Shown here piece by piece: positions 19,901-26,596 of a DNA stretch of 58,540 bases (position 1 is the stretch's first letter; every line of letters starts with the position of its first letter). A model generated the notes under the pieces. It searched no databases and was not told the origin of the DNA. It worked only from the letters and a program-made list of their open reading frames with translations. This stretch comes from an uncultured Porphyromonas sp. GTDB taxonomy: Bacteria; Bacteroidota; Bacteroidia; Bacteroidales; Porphyromonadaceae. The position numbers and the translations under genes are program-made. The DNA lies in the NCBI RefSeq assembly GCF_938046015.1, contig NZ_CALIXW010000027.1, positions 1 to 58,540 of the forward strand, written 5' to 3'.

Positions 19901-20309
19901 AGATGATGATGGGCAGGCGTCCGCCCTCCTCGCTGAGACGGCTGAGCACCATGGAGCGCAGCAGTACCTGCGCCTCGTCTCTATGGCCGTAGCGTAGCGC
20001 ACGGCGGTAGGCGGAGGGGAAGAAGAGGACGGCCTCACGCCCCAGCAGTTGCTCGAGGTCGGAATAGAGGTAGCCCGCCTCCTCCTCATCGCGCAGCAGC
20101 ACGAGGAGCGGAGACAGCGCATGCAGCTCCGCCGTGAGCGGGGCTAAGGCACTGCCATAGAGGCCAGAGATGCGCAGCACGCCCGTAGGGTCGAGGCGCT
20201 GCAGCTGTCCCTTCGCCGCCTGCGTCAGGTAGCTCGGGAAGTGGAAGCTCGGGAGATCGAGCTCTTGCTTTCGTTTCTTCACGCTACAAAGATACGGCAG
20301 TTCGTCCAC
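16899..20309 (-). CDS. mfd: Transcription-repair coupling factor
   Basis: A 1136-residue DNA translocase that removes stalled RNA polymerase and recruits UvrA. In order: a UvrB-like N-terminal part (to about 330), the CarD-like RNA polymerase interaction domain (FHRGDLVVHADHGVGRFDGL near 445), the helicase core with Walker A CGDVGFGKTE near 590 and Walker B LLIIDEEQKFG near 690, GRVGRSDRKAYCYLL near 860, and the C-terminal TRCF domain. The frame is open to an ATG at 20309, but TATCTTTG lies at 20287-20294 inside this N-terminus. A GTG at 20282 (VKKRKQELDL) is therefore an alternative, almost leaderless start. Confidence 0.96.
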   Translation of the reverse strand: MDELPYLCSVKKRKQELDLPSFHFPSYLTQAAKGQLQRLDPTGVLRISGLYGSALAPLTAELHALSPLLVLLRDEEEAGYLYSDLEQLLGREAVLFFPSAYRRALRYGHRDEAQVLLRSMVLSRLSEEGGRLPIIISYPEAVQELVPPMREASYERYTLRQGQLVDRDELRDRLLGWGFERVDYVYEPGQFAIRGSIFDIYSFSSELPYRLDFFDDELESLRLFEVDSQLSVERLQELTLSPDLGQAEDGAVSLLELLPGELRILYKGRGGLRARLVTNWQTAPVYQEEGGFRSLEEVQRMLRSPEALEEELARHASYELTSDHAAADLVYATAAPPHSRKDYAALAAQLRHWQEAGYQLWLAAASDSAYERVVELLAPHLAPNYLPQRVEATYHEGFVDEAHRWVLLTEHELFDRYHKYSLRSDKARSGKVSLSLKELQSFHRGDLVVHADHGVGRFDGLVTMEQQGRPQEFVKLIYNRGDSIYVNLHSLHKLSHYRAGGEQSEAKLSTLGTSAWQRIKDKTKKRIKDIARDLIKLYKERRESEGFAFSPDSYLQHELEASFAFEDTPDQAAATAAVKADMERAFPMDRLLCGDVGFGKTEIAVRAAFKAATDGRQVAVLVPTTVLAYQHYRTFSKRLADFPVRVDYISRARTPKELRALLAELAEGKIDIIIGTHRLTSKDVRFRDLGLLIIDEEQKFGVAVKERLRQLQVNVDTLTMSATPIPRTLQFSLMGARDLSNLNTPPANRRPVETMLSQTSPQVIREAVNYELSRGGQVYFVNSRIENIESLAGLIQREVPDARIAVAHGRLAPKETEQILTAFAAHEYDVLVATKIIENGIDVPNANTIMIHDAHHYGLSELHQLRGRVGRSDRKAYCYLLTPPLSGLSEDAQRRLRAIESFSDLGSGIRIALQDLDQRGAGNVLGAEQSGFITDMGYETYQKVFDEAIRELKADEFAEVYAEQDQRSGAETADRFVVETQVESDLELSFPQDYVPQDGERILLYRELDGLTEDAELEAFRGRMIDRFGPLPEAAEALIQVPKLRRLGRHLGIEKLVLKGGSMSLHLIADTESAYYSTEVFGRLLGYVARNNRRCEFVQRSGRHIIRIQHIPTIALALETLEHILGGKDSEATTKA
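20287..20294 (-). promoter_or_regulatory. -7 promoter element overlapping the mfd 5' end
   Basis: The minus strand reads TATCTTTG inside the first codons of the longest mfd frame. If used, the transcript would begin close to the GTG at 20282, so the ATG at 20309 would be excluded. Confidence 0.5.
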
Positions 20310-20449
20310 CAGCGGCTCCCCGCACGGGCAGAAGGGCGAACGGAGGAGGCTTCGGCCGCAGCTCGCTCCTTCTGTCGCTGAGCTGCTAGCAGCTACTCGG
20401 GGCGCTCACTCTAGGCTTCACCCTCGGGCGAGGGTAAAGCCTCAGCGCT

Positions 20450-20535
20450 CTGATGGATATCCCTCAACTCCTTGACTGATATCCCTTGGCCTAGCTGACT
20501 GATATCCCTGAGGAGCGCTGATGGATAGCAGTCAG
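20450..20535. repeat. 22/23-bp phased palindrome array C (4 units)
   Basis: Central hexamers GATATC (20456), GATATC (20478), GATATC (20501) and GATAGC (20524), spaced 22, 23 and 23 bp. Units include CTGACTGATATCCCTGAG and CTGATGGATAGCAGTCAG. This is the only array without a CG-centred unit. It lies in the 413-bp gap upstream of mfd and beyond the terminator of the flavodoxin-fold gene; the rest of the gap shows no coding signal. Confidence 0.85.
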
Positions 20536-20618
20536 GAGCGCTCGCCCTTAGTCGCTAGCGGGCGGGCAGCCTAGCGAGCCTTCTACTCCACTTAGACTAA
20601 GGGAAGCCAGCAAAAGAC

Positions 20619-20662
20619 TTCGCCCCCAGCCGTCCACCGTATAGCGGACAGCTGGGGGCGAA
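20619..20662 (-). terminator. Terminator of the flavodoxin-fold oxidoreductase gene
   Basis: A 12-bp stem (TTCGCCCCCAGC with GCTGGGGGCGAA), extended by four pairs after one mismatch, is followed on the minus strand by GTCTTTTGC. It lies 61 bp past the stop. Confidence 0.75.
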
Positions 20663-20722
20663 GGGAGAGGCGGACGAAGCGCTGCGGCTTCTTGTCCTCC
20701 CCTAGGCTAGGTGCTCGGAGGC

Positions 20723-21244
20723 CTAGAGCGTCTTGAGCAGCTCGACAAGGCGCTCAGCGTGTGCCTTAGCCTCGGCAGCGACGTTGGGATTTTCCAGTGC
20801 CAGCTGCCCGTAGAGGGGGAAGGCACCAGCGTACTCCATACGGCAGTAGCCTGCCGAGGTACGCAGCGCGGCCTCTACATCCAGGTGCAGACCACCGGTG
20901 TAGACCTCCGCAGCCGCGCCTGTCGTATAGCTGTGGACGAACTTCTTACCAGCGAGCTTGAAGCTATCAGCACCGTAGGCAAAGCCGTACTGGAAGACTT
21001 CGTCCATATAGCGCTTCATGAGCGCGGGCGTGGCGAACCAGAAGAGGGGATGCTGGAAGACGATGACGTCAGCTGCCACGAGCGCTGCCTGCTCGGCGGC
21101 CACATCAATGGGGCGATTGTCGGGATAGAGCTCCTCGAGCTTGCGGACGGTGATGCCGGGCTGTGCCTCGAGCACCTCGAGGATGGCCTTACCAGCGTGA
21201 CTCTGACTCTGGTAGGTGTGCGAATAAATGACGAGTACGTTCAT
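20723..21244 (-). CDS. NAD(P)H-dependent flavin oxidoreductase (KefF/MdaB type)
   Basis: A 173-residue flavodoxin-fold protein of the quinone reductase type. The N-terminus MNVLVIYSHTYQSQSHAGKA is the FMN/FAD phosphate-binding region; FQHPLFWFATPALMKRYMDE (about 78-97) is the conserved isoalloxazine/substrate loop, and KKFVHSYTTGA follows. It probably reduces quinones or other electrophiles by two electrons. It is flanked by terminators on both sides and appears monocistronic. The neighbour upstream is a DUF417 membrane protein of the type often seen among redox-stress genes, but cotranscription is unlikely given the T-tailed hairpin between them. Confidence 0.88.
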   Translation of the reverse strand: MNVLVIYSHTYQSQSHAGKAILEVLEAQPGITVRKLEELYPDNRPIDVAAEQAALVAADVIVFQHPLFWFATPALMKRYMDEVFQYGFAYGADSFKLAGKKFVHSYTTGAAAEVYTGGLHLDVEAALRTSAGYCRMEYAGAFPLYGQLALENPNVAAEAKAHAERLVELLKTL

Positions 21245-21335
21245 TGGGAATATATCTTGAGTTTCTTAGGCCCTGTCCCAGGGCTTACTTACGTAGAGGT
21301 AACAGCAGGCGAGGACTTTGGTTCACCCTTAGAGC

Positions 21336-21377
21336 AAAAAAAGCGCAGCGCCCCGACCGCGAAGGTCGAGACGCTGC
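21336..21377 (-). terminator. Intrinsic terminator after the DUF417 gene
   Basis: A GC-rich hairpin (GCAGCG...CGCTGC outer stem with an inner CGACC/GGTCG stem) is followed on the minus strand by seven T residues (CTTTTTTTGC). Confidence 0.85.
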
Positions 21378-21404
21378 ACTTAGATCTATACTGTAGGGGC
21401 GGGC

Positions 21405-22034
21405 CTACTTCTTGAGGCGTGCCAGGATCTTGCTCGCCGAGTCAGAGAGCAGGACGACAGCACCCGCGAGGATAGCCGTATCCTTGATCACCAGACGGCC
21501 AGCACCCGAGAGGAAGGGGAAGCCATTGGCCCACTCACCAGCGGCCAGAGCTTCGGGCGAGGCGCTGACGAAGGTCTCGGGCGTCGTGACGAGGAAGCTG
21601 AGGGTGCCGATGGTCATGATGATGCACAGCAGCTCACCGATAATGCCGAGGTAGGGGCTGAAGAGGCCGAGGAAGACCAGGATACCGATCGTCATGATGA
21701 GGATACCGAGGCCGTGCGAGAAGAGGTAGGTACGGTTCTCGACGTGCCAGTCATGCTTGGCCTGATCGTACTTGCCCTCGGGGACCTTGTTGAGGGTGTA
21801 CTCCTTGACGACCTTGCCTTCGTCGGTAGTGACCTTATTGCTAGCGTTCTTGAGGAAGAAGCTCATCAGTGGGCTGTTGGCCACGAAGGGGATGATGCCA
21901 TTCGCCTCGTAGTTGGCGAACTTCAGACCACCGATCCAGACGAAGATGATGAGGATGGCGACACGGATGAGCTTCAGGCCGAGCCCGCGCAGCTTACTGG
22001 CACACTCGAGGAAGGACAGGAATGCAGATTGCAT
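21405..22034 (-). CDS. YkgB/DUF417 family membrane protein
   Basis: A 209-residue inner-membrane protein with four or five hydrophobic segments (LIRVAILIIFVWIGGLKFAN near residue 20; LFSHGLGILIMTIGILVFLG; IGELLCIIMTIGTLSFLVT). FVWIGGLKF and the closing FLSGAGRLVIKD are characteristic of the DUF417 (YkgB/RclC) family. An insertion between the first two segments (KVTTDEGKVVKEYTLNKVPE) is larger than in E. coli. The start at 22034 (MQSAFLSFLE) is chosen because the longer open frame runs back into the neighbouring methyltransferase gene. RclC in E. coli belongs to the hypochlorite response; that role here is inference. Confidence 0.87.
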   Translation of the reverse strand: MQSAFLSFLECASKLRGLGLKLIRVAILIIFVWIGGLKFANYEANGIIPFVANSPLMSFFLKNASNKVTTDEGKVVKEYTLNKVPEGKYDQAKHDWHVENRTYLFSHGLGILIMTIGILVFLGLFSPYLGIIGELLCIIMTIGTLSFLVTTPETFVSASPEALAAGEWANGFPFLSGAGRLVIKDTAILAGAVVLLSDSASKILARLKK

Positions 22035-22123
22035 AGTACTTAGGTGTTGATTAGTTGTTGTACTGATTACTTGCTTACCCTTTAATAACGAGGAGCAAGC
22101 GTAATGGTTCAGTCTCGGCTCCC

Positions 22124-22867
22124 TTAGCCCAGTAGGTAGGCCTCCGTCCAGCGCCTGTAGTCGAGGCTCGGTGAGCCGTCTGCCTCCTGCAGGACGAGCT
22201 CGCTGCACAGACAGGGCTGGTAGCTCGTGAGCTCGGCGATACGGCGCCAGAGCGTGAGGCTACGCACGGGGCGAGCGGGGCGCGAGGAGACGGCGACCCA
22301 CTCCGACAGGTAGAGGCCGCTCCTGACGGCCTGCTGCCGCAGCGCCTCGAGCTGCTCGGCAGGCGTGATGAGGGCTAGTGCTCCACCCCGCTCCAAGAGG
22401 CGGGGTGCATAGCGCAGCAGCAGGGCGGGAGAGAGACTCCCCCCGAGCGTGTGGCGCGCCAGCGCTCGGCTCGCCTCGGGGGCAAGGGTCGTCTCGGTAT
22501 AGTAGGGAGGATTGGAGAGGATGAGATCATAGCGGGCAGGCTCCTCCGTCGTCGCCGCAGCGAGGAAGTCCGTCTGCCGTAGGCTGAGGCGTGTGCTCCA
22601 GGGGGAGGCGGCGAAGTTTTCCGCCGCTTCGGCTGCGGCCCCCGCCTCCAGTTCCCAGGCCTCGACCTCGGCCGTCGGGTAGCGCTGGGCGAGCATCAGG
22701 GCCAGCACGCCCGTACCCGTACCGACGTCGAGGACGCGGCGCGGGGGGGTGAGACGCGTGGGCTGCCAAGCGCCCAGCAGCAGGGCATCCGTCCCACATT
22801 TCTGTGCCGCCCGCCCCTGCCTGAGCTCGAACTGGCGGAAGTGGAAGATCTCCGCGCTACTGGACAT
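22124..22867 (-). CDS. trmN: tRNA1(Val) (adenine(37)-N6)-methyltransferase family
   Basis: A 247-residue class I SAM-dependent methyltransferase of the YfiC/TrmN6 group, which in E. coli makes m6A37 in tRNA-Val. The start FHFRQFELRQGRAAQKCGTD is the typical YfiC N-terminus; VLDVGTGTGVLALMLAQ (about 45-61) binds SAM and DLILSNPPYY (about 115-124) is the NPPY catalytic motif for N6-adenine. Its ATG overlaps the end of the RsmF-like gene by 11 bp. It ends a set of three RNA methyltransferase genes. The exact tRNA target in this organism is inferred. Confidence 0.9.
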   Translation of the reverse strand: MSSSAEIFHFRQFELRQGRAAQKCGTDALLLGAWQPTRLTPPRRVLDVGTGTGVLALMLAQRYPTAEVEAWELEAGAAAEAAENFAASPWSTRLSLRQTDFLAAATTEEPARYDLILSNPPYYTETTLAPEASRALARHTLGGSLSPALLLRYAPRLLERGGALALITPAEQLEALRQQAVRSGLYLSEWVAVSSRPARPVRSLTLWRRIAELTSYQPCLCSELVLQEADGSPSLDYRRWTEAYLLG

Positions 22868-24299
22868 CCTCCTCAGGCTGGGACTCCTCTAGTCGGCGCA
22901 GCACGGCATCCAGCTGACGGATGCGCCAGGGCTGGGGGTAGAGGTTGTTCGTACGGTTGCCGAGGTGCTTCGCGAAGCCCAAGGGCGCACCTTGATAGCA
23001 AATGAGGACGAAGCCGCGCGGCGTCTCGGGGGGCAGCGTCAAGGCCTCGCCAGCGAGGTAGCGCAGGCACTCCTGCCGCGTCAGCTCCACACGGGGGAAG
23101 GCCTCCTGAGCCAGCAGCTGGCTCAGTGCCAGTGCGGGCTGCGGCAGCCAGTCACGGCCCTTGAGCTCGGCCACCTGCAGCCCCGCGCTCAGCACGGGGA
23201 TACGTAGCGCCTCGAGCTCCTCTAGGAGGCGGGCAGTGGGATCAGGCAGTGCCAGCAGGCGCGTCTCCTCCAGCATGCGCCACTGCAGTGCTGGGGAGGG
23301 CTCGAGCCACGGGAGGAGCTCCTTCGGGGGCTTGACGCTCGCGCTGCGCCCCGCCTTGGCGCCTTTAGCCTTACGCCCGTGGGAGGACTTCGCCTCGCCT
23401 GCTGCACTGGGCTTGCGCAGCAGGGCAAGAAAGAGCCCCTCCCCACGTGTGCGGTGCGGCATCATACGGTAGCAGGGATAGGGACTGAGGGCTGAGGGCG
23501 CGACGAAGGGCTCCAGCGCCTGCAGCCTGAGCGGCTCGGCGCCGAGCTCCTCCACGAGGTAGGCCACCTGCGCCTCGTCCTCCTGTCCGTTCAGCGTGCA
23601 GGTGCTGTAGACCAGCAGCCCGCCTGGGGCGAGCGCCGGCCATATATCCTCGAGGATGCTGCGCTGTAGGGCAGCGCACTGACTGACCAGCTGGGGCGAC
23701 CACTGACGCCGTGCCTCCTCGTCCTTGCGCATCATCCCCTCGCCCGAGCAAGGGGCATCCACGAGGATGAGATCATAGCTGGAGCGCATGCGCCCCAGGC
23801 TAGCAGCGTCCGTACTGGTGACGATGCTGTAGGGCGGACCCCACTTCTGGAGGTTCTCGGTGAGGATATGCGCGCGGCTGCGGACGTACTCGTTGCTCAC
23901 GAGGGTACTGCCCGCAGGAAGCAGGTCCAGCAGCAGCGTGCTCTTCCCCCCAGGGGCGGCACAGAGGTCAAGGGCTACTAGGGGCTCCTCCCCGAGGTAG
24001 GGGCTGATGGCGGCCAAGGTCATGGACGAGGCCTCCTGCACGTAGTACTGCCCCGCATGCCACAGCGGATCAGCGGTGAAGCTCGGGCGGCGACTGAGGT
24101 AGTAGCCGAGCCCCTGGGACCAAGCCACGGGCCCAGCGAGCGGGAGCTCGGAGGGCAGGGCGGCGCACTTGGCGGCATTGCGGCGCACAGAGACCGAGGC
24201 CTCTCCCTCGAGCGCGCCCAGCAGGGCCTCGGCCTCCTCAGGCAGGAGCTGCTGGATGAGCCGAACGAACTCGGCAGGTAGCGGCGTAGTCAAGGGCAT
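22857..24299 (-). CDS. RsmF/RsmB-type rRNA (cytosine-C5)-methyltransferase
   Basis: A 480-residue NOL1/NOP2/Sun family m5C methyltransferase. The catalytic half shows LDLCAAPGGKSTLLLDLLPA (motif I, about 110-129), ILVDAPCSGEGMMRKDEEA (motif IV, with the Cys that releases product) and VYSTCTLNGQEDE (motif VI, the nucleophilic Cys). The C-terminal 170 residues form the extension seen in RsmF (16S C1407 enzyme), with a PUA-like end (GAPLGFAKHLGNRTNNLYP). A basic Lys/Ala/Gly-rich linker (about 295-320) separates the halves. It lies 4 bp after the RsmI-like gene. Substrate assignment to 16S C1407 is by resemblance. Confidence 0.92.
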   Translation of the reverse strand: MPLTTPLPAEFVRLIQQLLPEEAEALLGALEGEASVSVRRNAAKCAALPSELPLAGPVAWSQGLGYYLSRRPSFTADPLWHAGQYYVQEASSMTLAAISPYLGEEPLVALDLCAAPGGKSTLLLDLLPAGSTLVSNEYVRSRAHILTENLQKWGPPYSIVTSTDAASLGRMRSSYDLILVDAPCSGEGMMRKDEEARRQWSPQLVSQCAALQRSILEDIWPALAPGGLLVYSTCTLNGQEDEAQVAYLVEELGAEPLRLQALEPFVAPSALSPYPCYRMMPHRTRGEGLFLALLRKPSAAGEAKSSHGRKAKGAKAGRSASVKPPKELLPWLEPSPALQWRMLEETRLLALPDPTARLLEELEALRIPVLSAGLQVAELKGRDWLPQPALALSQLLAQEAFPRVELTRQECLRYLAGEALTLPPETPRGFVLICYQGAPLGFAKHLGNRTNNLYPQPWRIRQLDAVLRRLEESQPEEDVQ

Positions 24300-24303
24300 A
24301 GGC

Positions 24304-24999
24304 TTAGCGTCCGATCAGGAAGATGGTAGGTACCTTATGGATATCGGGGATATGCCCGCGCCACTGACTGAGGCGGCGCGTTTGCAGGAGCTCGCCCTCC
24401 CCCGTCAGCCCCGAGGCGATGCAGAGCAGCGTGTCGCCCGAGCAGTGACGGATCAGTTGCTCCACCAGCTGCACATTGCGGTAGGGGGTCTCGATGAAGA
24501 TCTGCGTCTCCCCTGTGGAGCGCAGGCGCTGCTCCAGCTCATGGAGCGTACGGCTACGCTCGGCCTCCTCGATGGGCAGGTAGCCGCGGAAGGCGAAGCG
24601 CTGCCCATTGAAGCCCGAACCCATCAGGGCCATCAGGATGGAGCTGGGCCCGACGAGCGGGACGACGCGTAGCCCCTTATGCTGAGCTAGGGCCACGACA
24701 TCCGCCCCCGGGTCGGCGATGGCGGGACAGCCCGCCTCGGAGATGATGCCCATGTCCTCTCCCCTCAGGGCGGGCTCTAGGTAGCGCGCCAGCTCCTCGG
24801 CGGGAGTGTGCTTGTTCAGCTCGTAGAAGGTGCAGGCGTCGATATCGATGCTGCGGTCAGCCGCCTTGAGGAAGCGGCGTGCCGAGCGTACGTTCTCCAC
24901 GATGAAGTGACGCAGCTGGGGCAGCAGCTGCCTATTGTACTCGGGCAGGCAAGTCTCGTGGGGCACGTCCGCCAGCGGTACGGGGATGAGGTAGATCAT
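24304..24999 (-). CDS. RsmI-like SAM-dependent methyltransferase (tetrapyrrole-methylase fold)
   Basis: A 231-residue protein with the tetrapyrrole/corrin methylase fold shared by RsmI, the 16S C1402 2'-O-methyltransferase. Visible are YLIPVPLAD at the start, MGIISEAGCPAIADPGADVV (about 83-102), VVPLVGPSSILMALMGSGFNGQ (about 111-132) and ETPYRNVQLVEQL. The N-terminal third differs from E. coli RsmI, as in the Bacteroidetes form usually annotated only as 'SAM-dependent methyltransferase'. It lies 4 bp before the RsmF-like gene and 24 bp after a membrane/Nudix-like gene. An rRNA target is likely but unproven; a separate canonical RsmI may exist elsewhere. Confidence 0.85.
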   Translation of the reverse strand: MIYLIPVPLADVPHETCLPEYNRQLLPQLRHFIVENVRSARRFLKAADRSIDIDACTFYELNKHTPAEELARYLEPALRGEDMGIISEAGCPAIADPGADVVALAQHKGLRVVPLVGPSSILMALMGSGFNGQRFAFRGYLPIEEAERSRTLHELEQRLRSTGETQIFIETPYRNVQLVEQLIRHCSGDTLLCIASGLTGEGELLQTRRLSQWRGHIPDIHKVPTIFLIGR

Positions 25000-25023
25000 A
25001 GAAGGGGTAAGTGGCAGGGAGGT

Positions 25024-26166
25024 CTAGAGGCTAGCGCCCTGACGCAGGCGCTGCGCCAAGAGGATGGTCTGCTCGAGATAGGGCAGCTCGGCACGTAGGT
25101 AAGGAGCGAAGTCCAGCTGCCCAAGCTGCGCGGTGATGTGCTCCAGCGGCCACCAGCGCCCTTGCTGCGGCTGGCAGTCTACGAGCAGCTGGCTGGGCTC
25201 GGCGATATCGACGGCGTAGAGGTAGACGCTGAGCGGCTGCCCCTCTAGCGTCTCATGGTAGTGCAGGAGGAAGCGCGGGCGGGCTCGGCGTACGCCGCAG
25301 AAGCGCTGATCGATCAGCAGCTGCGCCAGCGCCTCGGGGCGGCAGCCCTCGGTGAGCCAGCTGACGAAGGGCGTATCATAGCCCGCGGCGATCGGCAGCT
25401 GCTCCCGCTCGGCGTGCTCGAGGTAGAGCATGTCGCCGGTCGTAGCCATCAGGCGCACCACGGGCAGGCGTCCCTGGTCGCTACGCGCATCGGTGAGCGG
25501 CACGCGCCCCAGCTGCTGCTGTTGGTCGCCCACTACGGGGATCCACTGCTCGCGGTCTAGGCGCTTATTGACCCACAGCAGGTGCAGGGACTCGAAGGCA
25601 TAGACACCCCAGGTGAAGAGCGCCACGAAGATGGCGAAGTACTGCAGCAGTGCTCCCCACTCCACGGGACAGAGGTGGACGCAGGCCGAGATAGCACAGA
25701 GGGTCACCAGAGAGAAGGCGATGAGGATGCGCTCGAAGCGTAGCCGCTCCTCTCTAAGGATACGCGAGCGCAGGCAGCCACAGCTAAGCGTACCCCAGCG
25801 GTCGCGTCCCCAACGATAGATCCCAGCCACAAGGCTACTGGTGATGTAGCTGAAGAGCAGCAGCGACTGCAGCCATAGCGGGTGCTCATAGAAGTCATCG
25901 AAGCTCAGGGCCAGTGCAGCCCAGAGCAGCAGGACGAAGAGCGAGCGCCCCACGCTGGGACGATTGGCCGCTAGGCCACCCACCAGCCAGAGCAGCAGGA
26001 TGCCGAGGCCCAGGCCGAGAGCTGCCCCTAGGAGCGCCAGCAAGGGCGGGAGGAAAAGGCTCAGCACCAGCCCCACGGGGAAGGTGAAGAACTCCGTAGG
26101 CAAGGGGAGCTGCATCAGCCCGAGGCGGCGGCGTAGTGCGTGGAGATATCTGCTTTGCGTCGTCAT
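25024..26166 (-). CDS. Membrane protein with a C-terminal Nudix-like domain
   Basis: A 380-residue protein. Residues about 25-200 contain six or seven hydrophobic segments in two blocks, separated by a basic stretch with two cysteines (GTLSCGCLRSRILREERL). The soluble C-terminal 170 residues read like a Nudix hydrolase fold (VVRLMATTGDMLYLEHAERE, DTPFVSWLTEGCRPEALAQL, PRFLLHYHE, VYLYAVDI, GRWWPLEHI). The catalytic Nudix box (GX5EX7REUXEEXGU) is not recognisable, so it may be inactive. It is the first gene before the three RNA methyltransferase genes, 24 bp from the RsmI-like start. The Nudix resemblance is inference; the membrane part is unrecognised. Confidence 0.7.
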   Translation of the reverse strand: MTTQSRYLHALRRRLGLMQLPLPTEFFTFPVGLVLSLFLPPLLALLGAALGLGLGILLLWLVGGLAANRPSVGRSLFVLLLWAALALSFDDFYEHPLWLQSLLLFSYITSSLVAGIYRWGRDRWGTLSCGCLRSRILREERLRFERILIAFSLVTLCAISACVHLCPVEWGALLQYFAIFVALFTWGVYAFESLHLLWVNKRLDREQWIPVVGDQQQQLGRVPLTDARSDQGRLPVVRLMATTGDMLYLEHAEREQLPIAAGYDTPFVSWLTEGCRPEALAQLLIDQRFCGVRRARPRFLLHYHETLEGQPLSVYLYAVDIAEPSQLLVDCQPQQGRWWPLEHITAQLGQLDFAPYLRAELPYLEQTILLAQRLRQGASL

Positions 26167-26352
26167 GTATAGCTATAACAAGCCTTGGGGGGCAGGGTTC
26201 AGTTCGCTCGCGGCGCGTAGCTCCCCTTGGGCAGCCTTCTCCTCCCGCCTAGAGTAAACCAAGCAGCCAGCAAGCCCCCACCCTCCCCCAGCTAAGGACC
26301 CAGCAAAGGGAGGCCATAGCTCCCGCGAAGCTCATACCTAAGGCAGAGGCCT

Positions 26353-26436
26353 CTGTGGGATATCAGCCAAGAAGCTGAGGGACGTCCGTCAGCTTCGTGA
26401 GGGATAGCCGTCAGGAGGCTGAGGGATGTCTGTCAG
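26353..26436. repeat. 22-bp phased palindrome array D (4 units)
   Basis: Central hexamers GATATC (26359), GACGTC (26381), GATAGC (26403) and GATGTC (26425), exactly 22 bp apart. Units include CTGAGGGACGTCCGTCAG. The leader AGGCAGAGGCCTCTGTGGG precedes it. It lies in the 430-bp gap between the membrane/Nudix-like gene and the SOD terminator. The remainder of the gap is GC-rich, non-coding and otherwise featureless. Confidence 0.9.
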
Positions 26437-26530
26437 CTCCCTCACCTCAGGCGATCGCCTCGCCCGCCCTTCGTCCACCGTGCCCTGGCGCCCTCCCCGC
26501 ACGCGACGCCCACCGCCTACGCTAGGGCCC

Positions 26531-26574
26531 AAAAGAGAGCGGGGCGAGCACCCTGATGGATGCTCGCCCCGCTC
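26531..26574 (-). terminator. Terminator of the PepSY-SOD transcript
   Basis: A perfect 14-bp stem (GAGCGGGGCGAGCA with TGCTCGCCCCGCTC) followed on the minus strand by TCTTTTGGG, 23 bp past the SOD stop. Confidence 0.8.
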
Positions 26575-26596
26575 CTATAGCTGAGCTCTGGAGTGC

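Noticed and set aside
22035..22208. N-terminal extension of the DUF417 protein
   Set aside because: It overlaps the end of the TrmN6-like gene in another frame; ATG 22034 begins the recognisable protein.
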